Below are positions 13,290 through 22,571 of a stretch of DNA of 64,000 bases, in pieces. The stretch lies in NCBI GenBank assembly GCA_016801885.1, contig CM028882.1, positions 20,415,047 through 20,479,046 on the forward strand, given 5' to 3'. Source of the DNA: Toxotes chatareus. Its lineage: Eukaryota; Chordata; Actinopteri; Toxotidae. The position numbers and the translations under genes are program-made. Every line of letters begins with the position of its first letter. Position 1 is the stretch's first letter. The notes below the pieces were generated by a model. That model was not told the DNA's origin and made no database searches. It was given only the letters and a program-made list of their open reading frames with translations.

Positions 13290-14191
13290 TAAAAATAAAT
13301 AAATAAATAAAAATAAAGACAAGGGCAACAGTTTCTACAAATAACAGGTGAATTTAATTTTTCCAAAAAGTTATTTACATTATATACATAAACACACCCA
13401 CAAAATGAGCCACACAGTAACAGTAACACTATGCAGAAAGCCTTGGAAAGCTTGTGTGCAATGAGATCAGGTATCTCCTTCACTTATACAGTGTATCAGT
13501 AATCTCTCAGCAGAAAGGCACATTTCTTGGGGACAACAGACATGAACAACCACCCACACACACAGAAACACAAACACACACTGCATCTAGGAGAAATGCA
13601 TTCAACAGCTTCATTATGGGATGTGTTCTTATAAATAATGTTGGTCTTGCAGTGCTTCCATTTTTTCATAAATAAAAAAAAAATATATTTAAAAATGTAC
13701 AGTACAGAGACAACAAATGCTGGTTTATGTCCACTGGCACATATCTGTATTCTACTTCACTAGTCCACACAAAAGGAACGTTCTGCAACTTCAGGCAATC
13801 AACACATATGGGACTGCCTTCACTTCCAGCCTGCAAGCCGCTTTCCAGCTGTCTTGTATGCTGGACATATTCCAGGGTCCTTGCTACCAGAAACCACTGG
13901 AAATCCTCTGGAGCCTGATAGCTCCTGCCCACCGTGCACTGATAAATCCTCCTCTTATGAAAAGTGCTCAAATAAAGGAAAAAGCAGTGCTTCTCACTGA
14001 TGTAGGGTCCCCCATGGTGACGGTGCATTGGTTGTTGGAAGTGTCGAGTTGTTACATGGGCAGCCTATCAATAAAAACAGTAGAATAATCACACATGCCT
14101 TACGTTTTTTTTTTTTTTTTTTTTTTACAGGAATCAGATATTTAATGCAAAATTGTTTTGACACGCTCTTCAACATTTTACAAGCTTTTCA
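13290..14191 (-). other. probable lipg 3' UTR region (end not fixed)
   Basis: Downstream of the lipg stop on the minus strand. ATTAAA signals lie at 14155-14150 and 13358-13353. A genomic run of about 20-plus A (minus strand; T-run on plus at 14106-14127) sits just past the first signal and could cause oligo-dT internal priming. Overlapping ATTTA repeats (plus 13293-13315) resemble an AU-rich element if the UTR reaches that far. Transcript ends cannot be fixed from sequence alone. Confidence 0.4.
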
Positions 14192-14309
14192 TCATGTTTC
14201 ATACCGTTTTCTTGGTTTCACTTCCCAACCATCACGACATTTGACAAAAGTTATGGATTCTCCTGGTGAAATTTCAGTTTTCGAGGGGTCTTGGGCACAG
14301 AAAGTAAAC
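14192..14309 (-). CDS. lipg: lipg coding exon 9 and stop
   Basis: Residues 462-500, then TGA at 14194-14192. The acceptor is GTGACAG|GTTTAC. It encodes FTFCAQDP, an IS-P-G-E turn and FVKCRDGW, then a short basic tail ending RYET. The paired cysteines and the CRDGW motif match the C terminus of endothelial lipase. Confidence 0.88.
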
Positions 14310-17300
14310 CTGTCACAAAATTAAAAAAAGAAAAAAGTAACCTTAATAAATGTTCAACCAGTTTAATAAAACCTAATTTTCACAGTGACATATGTGATGA
14401 CAACTCAGTTTCTCCCTTTAACTTACTTCTTCTGTGTTTCTCCAGCTTTCACACGAATCCGCCGAACTTCCAGCACAGGTTTGGGAGGCTTGGTGTTCCA
14501 GGCCCAGAATGTCTTCTTGATGTTCTTCCAGACGGAGTTCCAGGATTCAGATTCTCCCTCCCAGCTCAGACGGATCTTCAGCAGGTCACCAATATCCTCC
14601 TCAGTAAAAACCAAGAAGGTGTTGGTCAGGTTCAGACCAATAGTGTCCTCATGGCTAGACAAAAGAAGGAGAAATGAGGTTAAGTCAGGTGTCCAGAAAA
14701 CTGAAGACCAAAGTTCTAGCAGATGTTTGTTCAAGTCACCCATTTTAATTCTGCATTTATTAAACAAATTATTATTATTTTTTTTAAAGTGACTAAAGCA
14801 AACTAACTAAAGTGTGACTAAATAAGATTGTCACATGCTTAACAATCTTAGCTGCTCAGATGCCTGCCAGGATGACTTTAAATTAGCTTTAGCATCTATG
14901 GAAACTTGAACTGGAAGTTACCAAAGTTCCTCTTCCAGTCTGAGCTTGCTGTACATCACAAATCTATGTGACTGGCATTTTGAAAAGGTCAGTACAAACA
15001 AGGTTCAAGTTCAAATTCCAAATTTGCAGTCTGTGTGCTTCTCCACAGACTGCATATATACAAGGCTGCACATATTGGAGGACATTAGGACATTGCTCAG
15101 TTCAGTGCACAGTGGTTTAATGCACTGTCATGGTGAAGAGTTGTGAGAAAAGACTGGTTTTGCGGGCTTTAGATTTTGTACTTACACATCGACAAATATG
15201 TTTGTTGTATCATTATGGGCGCCATACAACTTGACATGGAAGGTGGGATCTGCATTGTCTGACTGTTTCCTGTTGAACACGTGCATCTTCATCTGGTAGT
15301 GGTAGCCTTAAAGGAAAACATAAAATCAGTTAATGTTTAATCCACTACGGAGTTGTATCTCAATCCAGTTTCTTATCAGTTTTACTCTTGGAAGTAAGCA
15401 CAGTAGTAAAAGATAAAACTGACTGCAGGGTGTTTGTAGGTTGTGTCCATATAGTAACTCACCTCCAAAGGGAGTGTCAGCACGTGTCTTCAGGTACATT
15501 TTACTGTTGCGCCTCTTGCGCATCTTTCTAGCGTTGTAGCCGATGTTGTTGCAACGATTTTTGCGGCAGCTGAGGCAGATGCCCTTCTTGAAGCGATCGG
15601 GGCCTGTGCACTGGAAGGCAAAGCTCATGTGCTGCTTGTTCATCAAGGAGTCCACAAACAAGTGCACAGCGCGCTCATGCTCACACTTCATCACCTCCAT
15701 GAAATCTGCAGAAAAAGAAGAGGGCAGCTTAACAGATTAATATCAGCTACAATGTAGACTAAGATACAGTATCATTCATATAGAACATACCCATGGTAAC
15801 TGAACAATTTGACAGCAGATGGCAATGAGCTAAACATAATAAACTAAAAACATGAGTGCAAAATTCCTAATTTTGGGAGATGTAGTTTAGCTGATGAGTC
15901 TTGTTGTGGACAGGAGGGGTTTCTAAATAAAGAGTCAACAGCCATTTCTTAAGTACTTACTTCCAGCTACTGCCAGCACGTCACCCAGCGCACAGCCAGG
16001 CTGCACATCGCCACCATTGGGGTAGATATCAATGTCCCCAATAGGCTGTTGGATCCCAATGCTCACACCCAGAGCCTCTCTGGTGTATGTGTGCAGAACG
16101 TCCACAAAGTCAGCATCATCTGGGGAGAGGCGCCTCTCTTTCTCTACACCCTCAAACATTGGTCCTGCTGGGTCTAGACCTGTTAGAAATAAAGGAGACA
16201 AACGGTCAGGAAAATGACAAAGCACCACCCTTGAGGTTGTGATTACTGCAGATTTATGTTGCACTTAGCTTACCAGTAATTCTGCCAATGGTCCCTTCTA
16301 CATACGTTCCTGCATAGCCAGCTACATGAGCACCTAAACTGTAGCCAATCAGGTGCACATTCTCTAGAGGCAGATGGTGCTCATCCTGTTGGAGAAAAGT
16401 TACACTCACATCAGCAGCTGCAACCATGAACACCAACTCACACTGAATGAATCCTGGGTTTCAGCCAGCGATGATCAGTCGTGCCTGCAGCTGAGCCAAG
16501 CTCAGTTAACCCGGACCGAATCTACTGACAGTCCCTTCCATGCAACAGCACCTCCACCATCTGTCTCGGTTTGTCTCCATGAAATACTCTTTGTCTGTGT
16601 TTACAACTACGTGGCAGGATGCCTGTATCCTTCCTCACTTGCCATGTGTGCACCGGTCCAATTTTGTGACAGTCCTGCTGAATGGGAATTGTTGTCTTTG
16701 CCACAGAAGTGTTAAATAGACTGTGATCCTTATTGGATTCTGTGATGAGCATTGGTCTAATGGTACTTAAAGAAGCAAAGTATCAGGTATGCTAAGCTGT
16801 GAAGACAACATACCACAAAGAAATCAAGCTATTGCCTTGGGGTAAACTTGGGAGCTTCAAAAACAAACATTAACACAACAAAAATAGACATGGAGCATAC
16901 CATTTCACTTGTTCAAGCACATTATGACAGTTCTGCCATGCTCACAAAAGACTGTGATCTTTTAAATCACTCCAATGAAAAGACAGAAGGGGGACAAGTT
17001 TTATGGATCTGCAGGTATTCATCTGCTCTTCTGTCACTCAGCATTACTGACTGAACTGCCAAGACAGCTCAAATCATGCACTACACTATAAATCATTTGT
17101 ACAACACATCACAAAATGAGAATTTAGGAGATCCATATATACATCTGCCCTATATACTAAAGACACCTTGCCTTTATAAGACCAAGCTATGTCACGGGTG
17201 AGTGAGTACAATGGTAATGTGGTGCTCAGTGGAGCGTTGCCATTAACTGGTTCTGAGCCATTGCAGGAGACAGTTATCTTTCTCAAAAACCTAAATAGAA

Positions 17301-19390
17301 ACCCAGTGATGTATTTGCATGATTTGAATAGTTTCATCAGAACACTCAAACATGACTCACAAGAGGAAACCACATTGTTATCACAAACGGAGTACAAATG
17401 AATACACACCTGAAGCCAGTTTAGCATGGTGGCAATATTGAGGCCGACAGTGCGAGTGTGATTGACCGCATCGGGGTACAATTGCTGAGCCAGCAAGAGC
17501 CAATCAACAACCACAACGTTGGCCTCACTTTCACGCTGTATCACTGCAGAGACCAGCTTGTGCATCCAGTTTTCAAACATCCCGCTCATCTAAGAGAGTG
17601 AGGGAAAAAAAACAAAAAGAAACAAGGGGAGTGAGTGATTCATTCATGCAAATGGCTTTAATCTGGTGTCCTCTCTCTGACAGACTGCACTCAGTTATTT
17701 CACATTCACATAATAAATTCCAACAATCAAAAGCCTCTGGAAGGAGAAACACTTCCGTTAGTTCAACACTGAAGCTTCCTTTGCTCTGTGAGGTGAGGTT
17801 GTGGTTTGTAAAGAGTGACCCAGAGAGAGACGGAGGTAGACTGCAGCTAGATAAAGATAGTAATAAAAATAATAATAATAAAAAGAAAAAAAAAACTCCT
17901 ATGTACCGTCCAGCCATGGATGATGAAGATGGTCTTGGCTGTAGCATTGAAGCCACACTCCTCTAGACCCTCCGTCTTGCCAGCCTGCAGGTAGCAGCCC
18001 TCCTGGTCCAGATCTAAGCTCTTTCTCAAGTTGTACTTGACGATGCCATTGAGAACCTTGCTGTCTGTAGACAATTCATCCAATCCACTGTCTTCACCTG
18101 AGAGAAAATTACCAAGGATGTTAGATAAAATTGAGGAAATGCACAGTTTAATTGTATTTTCTTACATTTATCCCGCCTTTCTGACGATTATCGATGTTTT
18201 AAACAAGAAAAAAACAGAAAAACAAAAAAAGAACCACTAATCTCCCCAAATGACTCACTCAGTTTCAGACACATTTCAGAAACCATTCAGATAATCATCC
18301 TTCACACTCGCGGGGAGCCACTGAGGCACCCAATCAACTTGCTTTTGTGGCCAACATCTGCTACAATAATCCCGGGTGGGTGCGAGTTGTACCGGAGACG
18401 CAGGCGCAGAGCCAAATCTCACCGTCACCGCCACCCGTCTCTTCTTTTATTTCATCCTCTTTCACACAGCTGCAGCCAGAGCTCATATAATTATATCTCA
18501 CTTGAACGCACCGTGCTCCCGGGTCTGAGGTTAAAAAGGTACTATTTAAGCATTTAACTGATGCAAGAAGCCTTAGGAAGCACACAGAGGTTGCTCACAG
18601 CTTATCCACAGATTTTACGCGAAAAAAAATATTTATATATATTGGAAACTTTGCTAATAAAGGATTATTTTAAGACAGCGCAGCCCAAATTCATGCTTTA
18701 CATGAAACATCTGGTCTCCTTGTGTTTGATTCTTGATGAATGGGGGTGAGTGAATTAAAGACGGACTGCTTAAACCCCGCCGCGCAGAGCAGAAATTTCA
18801 GATCTGGTTTTAAATGATGAACTCAACGCCCTTTGGTAATGGGCCACACAGACCAAAATGACTTCAGCTGGGTAGTAAAAACGCTGGTGAGCGGTCCGTG
18901 GTAAAACGCGGATTCAGCAGAACATCCTTCCAAATAGTTCACACAGACGTGGCGTTGTGTGCCCTCCACATGGAGCTTTGCTTCAAGACTCCTGCCGCCA
19001 GCTCTCCCAAAAAGGACACGTCGCAGTCTTGCGTTTTGAATCCATCCCCGTTTTTCTGGTTCACTCAAACCCGCCACACTTGTTCATATTTACAATTTAG
19101 CCTAATAGCCTAAAATTAATTAATCATAGATACCGTAGATACCGGGAAAGTTGGGGTTCGGGCTACTAATCATTTAATTTCAAGCACATGTTGGACCTGA
19201 TTCACATATTCGATGTTGGATTCTGACACTTTCCATTGAGACTGGGAAAGAAATAAATGAATATAATGAATGAACAATAGGCACAAAGACATTTCTTACC
19301 TTTAAGAACAGCGTTTTCCCCAAGAGCAGAGGAGAAGAGCACAGCAGCACACTGAAGGAAAATCCATAGTAAACGGGCTATGTGATTCAT
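14192..19390 (-). CDS. lipg: lipg, endothelial lipase (nine coding exons, 500 aa)
   Basis: Secreted phospholipase A1/triglyceride lipase of the LPL family that hydrolyses HDL phospholipids at the endothelial surface. Coding exons: 19300-19390, 17907-18097, 17410-17589, 16274-16385, 15961-16179, 15463-15705, 15186-15306, 14427-14654 and 14192-14309; they sum to 1503 nt with consistent phases. Seen in the translation: an N-terminal signal peptide; nucleophile Ser170 in G-Y-S-L-G; Asp194 in LDPAGP; His274 in C-E-H-E-R; a lid between Cys253 and Cys272; a furin-type site RKRR at 327-330; and a C-terminal PLAT/lipid-binding domain. Residues such as IIHGWTMSG.FENW, NVVVVDW, RFKKGICLSCRKNRC and the C-terminal FVKCRDGW match endothelial lipase better than LPL or hepatic lipase. 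This family assignment rests on memory, not on a computed tree. The gene diverges from kcmf1. Confidence 0.93.
14427..14654 (-). CDS. lipg: lipg coding exon 8 (lipid-binding loop)
   Basis: Residues 386-461. Encodes a sequon (N-L-T), the strand TNTFLVFTEEDIGDLLKI, a tryptophan-rich lipid-binding region (W-N-S-V-W and F-W-A-W) and the conserved RRIRVKAGETQKK. The tryptophans occupy the place where LPL has its lipoprotein-binding loop. The donor is AAGAA|GTAAGT, ending in phase 2. Confidence 0.92.
15186..15306 (-). CDS. lipg: lipg coding exon 7
   Basis: Residues 346-385, 121 nt. Starts the C-terminal beta-sandwich (PLAT) domain with YHYQMKMHVF, and carries a glycosylation sequon (N-D-T) near its end. 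The acceptor is TTTAAG|GCTACC; the donor is GATGT|GTAAGT, ending in phase 2. Confidence 0.9.
15463..15705 (-). CDS. lipg: lipg coding exon 6 (catalytic histidine, furin site)
   Basis: Residues 265-345, 243 nt. Cys272 closes the lid, and catalytic His274 sits in C-E-H-E-R. A basic, cysteine-rich stretch (RFKKGICLSCRKNRC) follows, matching heparin-binding surface in the family. The R-K-R-R site at 327-330 matches the R-x-K/R-R proprotein-convertase rule; human endothelial lipase is cut after residue 330. Confidence 0.93.
15961..16179 (-). CDS. lipg: lipg coding exon 5 (catalytic aspartate, first lid cysteine)
   Basis: Residues 192-264. Encodes GLDPAGPMFEG with catalytic Asp194, then RLSPDDADFVDVLHTYTRE, the DIYPNGGD turn and Cys253, which opens the lid. 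The donor is GGAA|GTAAGT. At 219 nt the exon is 15 nt shorter than my memory of the human LPL counterpart, mainly because of the lid. Confidence 0.92.
16274..16385 (-). CDS. lipg: lipg coding exon 4 (nucleophile serine)
   Basis: Residues 155-191, 112 nt. It contains the nucleophile elbow G-Y-S-L-G-A-H-V-A-G-Y-A-G with catalytic Ser170. The acceptor is CAACAG|GATGAG; the donor is ACTG|GTAAGC, ending in phase 1. Confidence 0.94.
17410..17589 (-). CDS. lipg: lipg coding exon 3
   Basis: Residues 95-154, exactly 180 nt, as I recall for the corresponding exon of mammalian LPL-family genes. It encodes MSGMFENWMHKLVSAV, the buried strand NVVVVDW and a glycosylation sequon at Asn137 (N-H-T). The acceptor is CTCTTAG|ATG and the donor is CAG|GTGTGT, phase 0 on both sides. 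The MSG.FENW stretch is one of the residues separating endothelial lipase from LPL (VTGMYESW). Confidence 0.92.
17907..18097 (-). CDS. lipg: lipg coding exon 2
   Basis: Residues 31-94. The acceptor is CTCTCAG|GTGAAG and the donor is ACG|GTACAT. It encodes the start of the lipase domain, with Cys65 and Cys78 (a disulfide pair in the family), an N-glycosylation sequon at Asn81 (N-A-T) and the IIHGWT strand that forms part of the oxyanion region. About 14 nt past the donor the intron carries an A/T-rich (TTA)n-like tract (17861-17896). Confidence 0.9.
19300..19390 (-). CDS. lipg: lipg coding exon 1 (signal peptide)
   Basis: Starts with ATG at 19390 and encodes residues 1-30. A short polar start is followed by a hydrophobic stretch (LLWIFLQCAAVLFSSALG) typical of a secretory signal peptide. 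It ends in phase 1 at AAAG|GTAAGA. No in-frame ATG lies close upstream, so this start is preferred. Confidence 0.9.
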
Positions 19391-19450
19391 TTCTCAGTCA
19401 CAGACGAGTGTGGAGGAATTAAAAGCTCCCAGAGAATATAAAATGTCTTT
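19391..19450 (-). promoter_or_regulatory. candidate lipg core promoter
   Basis: A TATA-like ATTTTATATTC lies at 19444-19434 on the minus strand, about 45 nt above the lipg ATG. A TSS 25-30 nt downstream of it would leave a short leader of about 15-25 nt. A CCAAT box in this orientation sits near 19667-19671. This is motif reading only. Confidence 0.35.
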
Positions 19451-22299
19451 GTGTAGCCTATTGCTAGTGGTAGCGCGGTAGGTAGGTTAGGTGAATGAGT
19501 TTAGGTCCTCTATTGACAAAGAGCAAGGGAGCCTGTTGTGCGTTATGGTGCGCGCCTATGAAAGCACTGCTCTAGAGATGCGTAAACTTGCATGAGTGTG
19601 TCATTAGAGTTTTAAATAGTTTCTCCTTTTCAGTCATCTGATCATCGGCTGATCTATCGTGGATCTTATTGGTCAAGCCCCCATTTGTTTACGTTGAAAG
19701 GCGTGGCATAGCTGAATGAAGTAGTAGTAGGCTTCTCACATTGCGCGTTTCAGTCCTTGTGGGGTGTGTAGGTCTGACGCAAGCAATCTAATAGCGTATC
19801 CGGTGGCTTAGAATTGGTATGAAGCTCATTTAACCAATGCTGCCTAACCGGACTCAAACAATGCGTTTATTTATCAACAAACAATGATCCTAAAGACAAG
19901 CGCTGACAGGAGGATGTGTTTCTGGAGAATCAGACCCGGTGTCCACGCTATGATTTTATTTTTAACCTTACAGATGTAGAAAGATATAAAAGAAACCCTT
20001 TCTCCGCCCATTATCATACGTGGGAAACCCTCAACAATCCCTCTGCATGTCTGTGGAAAGATTTAAAAGGATCCGACCCGTGTTGGGGGAAGAATGGCGA
20101 GAGTCCCTCCCCCATGAAAGCATCGTCCCCGCTGCCTGGCGCGCTGCCAAGCCATCAGTTTAGCTCACCGACCAATTTCAATTGATGAGGCGAAGAATGG
20201 GCGCACTCACGCAAGGGTCTCTGCCACAATAACGCCACTGTTTTGTGTTCATACATCAGCACGCACCACAGGGAAGTGTCACCTGCCACCCCAGCAGCCC
20301 CTGGTACCTTGAATCTGACCAGCTTTTACGCATCTTTCAAAACAAAGCCATGCTGGTGGCTACAAGCCATAAAACACCACCCTCTAGATTGCTGTACACT
20401 TGTATCTCTATAATTAGCAGTTTTATTGAATTTGCCACAAATCATGAATGCTTTTCTTTATTTTCTGTATTATTTTGTTCCTTAAGAAATTTTCTGGCCA
20501 AAACTAATCCACAGAGCAGCCACATGCAGGTACAACAGTGTCACACCCCTTGTGAAATGTGTCACATTGTCATCTTACTGATAAAGTCCAGTCCAAACTG
20601 TGACTTGGACTGACAGGACCAGAAATAAGCATGTTTCTTATTCATCTTTTTTGAAACCTGCATTAATATTAAAATATTCTATTTTTCAAAGGAGGAGTGT
20701 GAGACTGTGCGTGATACAGGAGCGTCCAAAATAACTTGTCCTATTTTTAGCACCGGGTCAAGCATCCATGTATAAATAACCATATGCTTGCGAGAACATA
20801 GCAGAAGGTGCATGATACTGCATCTCAAGGGGGCACTTGAGTTCATATGATGAGATGAGGCAGTGCTGCATAAAATCCACCCGGGTCAGTCACTCTTATG
20901 ATTTCTTCATGGGCATCAGTGATGTCTGAAGGGTGGCTGTCATTGCTGTATCTCAGGATGTGTTGTGTCAGAATTATGAAACACTGGAAGATATTTGAGG
21001 ATATACGTTGTACTGTACCAGCCCTTTAGTGCAAACTCAGTTGTAATTCATCTGGTTATCCGTTTCCTTCAAGGGCTCACAGGGCCGCTGGGGATCAGAG
21101 CGTCTCCACGCAGACAATTTCACTGGGGAAAAGAGAGGAAAAGTCATGGGTTGGTTCATCACATCTGTCTATCTTTGCCAAATTGGACACTGTCCTCTTG
21201 ACTTGCAAGTTGTTGAACTCTTAGCAGAAAATAGAGCAAAGGGCAGACAAAGTACAAAAGTGATCATGAGACACAACACCCCAGATGGCACTGCTTGAAG
21301 ACAATTAAGCATAAAATCATAAATATTGACTAATGATTACAAGCTTCCAGTCTGGGATAGACATGGAGAATAATCACTTTGTTCAATAGACTTAGATTCT
21401 GTTTTGAGACCAACATATTTTGGGTTGATAGCCTTGTTTCTGGAGTTTGAATTTACGTCACCCCCCCACCGCCATTTATATTTGTTCTTTATTGGAACAT
21501 CAGAGTGACAGAAAGTCTGTAGCTTTTCAATAGAAGTTCAAGGCCTTCCCAGAATCAGTCTGTTTGACTGAACTAGTGTCAGACCTTGGATGTTATATTT
21601 AATTCAAAGTAAAAGTATCTTCTGATGCAGGAGAACTGTTATTCTTTCCATCCACAATCCACAGCCAGCAGCCCAGTCTCAGTGCCTGTTTGATTCTGCA
21701 CTGTGCTGCCCTGGTCTGTACTAAAACAATCAAGTTGACCTACGCAGGCTGCTCTGTGGGCACAGCAGAAAGAGCGTAATTTAAACATCTTTATCCAATG
21801 TAACCTTGCTCTGACTCATTCTTGCAGTTACTGTCAGAAACTTCAGGTACTGACAGATATTCAGGTATTTTTGTCTTATACAGCCTGTCTTATGCCAATT
21901 AAATCTATCTAATATAGTTAATACTGCTTTCAAATCAGTCCTCCTGTGTTATGCTGACAGGTGTTCCTATTACTTTGGGATAACTAGGCTAAACAGCAGA
22001 CACACCTCTTTGTATAATACAATGCAGTTCAACAGCACCACAAACTGCAGCCTCCAAAATGATCACACAGCTGAATCAACACATCTTTAATACAGTTTCA
22101 ACAAAAACTGAATATTATGACCTTCACATTGGAAAGGCAGGACTGCAGGATTGTTGTGTTACACTACATTATTTTCAGCTAAGTGTACCTAAAAAAAAAA
22201 AACCTGACAACTAAGTGTGTATTTGCAGTGATGGAGCCCCACCAGGCGACAGGGGCACACACGCAGGAAGAGATAGTCTGTTAACAAATATGGGGAAGG
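19451..22299. other. intergenic spacer between divergent lipg and kcmf1
   Basis: About 2.85 kb between the two 5' ends. The lipg-proximal part has CCAAT words and TAAT-rich stretches; nothing coding was recognised. A poly(A) tract lies near 22190. Confidence 0.55.
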
Positions 22300-22555
22300 T
22301 GTTACTCACCCACCCACCAGCCGAGGCACCCTCAAACCAAAAATGGGACAGCAGCGCCACCGTGTGGACAGGGGAGCAGCGCATCGGACAGTGACACAGC
22401 AGGAGGCGGAGGGGGGGCAGTGAGCCAGACCGGATCCTTCATGAGGGAAGAGGCCAGGGACAGCCAGCCAGCCCCGGCTTCTCTTCTCTTCACAAATATT
22501 ATTCTGTATTGCAAGCCCCGGAGCCCGAGCAGGGGGCTGCGTCAGTGTTCGTAGG
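22300..22555 (+). promoter_or_regulatory. kcmf1 GC-rich promoter/5' UTR region
   Basis: GC-rich stretch directly above the kcmf1 ATG (for example GGAGGCGGAGGGGGG near 22403, GGCTGCGTCAG near 22535), inside otherwise AT-rich DNA and with no TATA box, as expected for a housekeeping gene promoter. The TSS is not identifiable. Confidence 0.45.
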
Positions 22556-22571
22556 ATGTCCCGTCATGAAG
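22556..22571 (+). CDS. kcmf1: kcmf1 coding exon 1
   Basis: ATG-TCC-CGT-CAT-GAA-G, encoding MSRHE before the donor G|GTAAGA. The exon is too short for an ORF scan; it is fixed by the family N terminus (MSRHEGVSCDACLKG) and by frame continuity into exon 2. Confidence 0.92.

Noticed and set aside
14192..19390. Lipoprotein lipase (lpl) as the identity of the minus-strand lipase
   Set aside because: Exon sizes and the catalytic core are shared, but diagnostic stretches (IIHGWTMSG.FENW, RFKKGICLSCRKNRC, the C-terminal FVKCRDGW, furin site at 330) match endothelial lipase.
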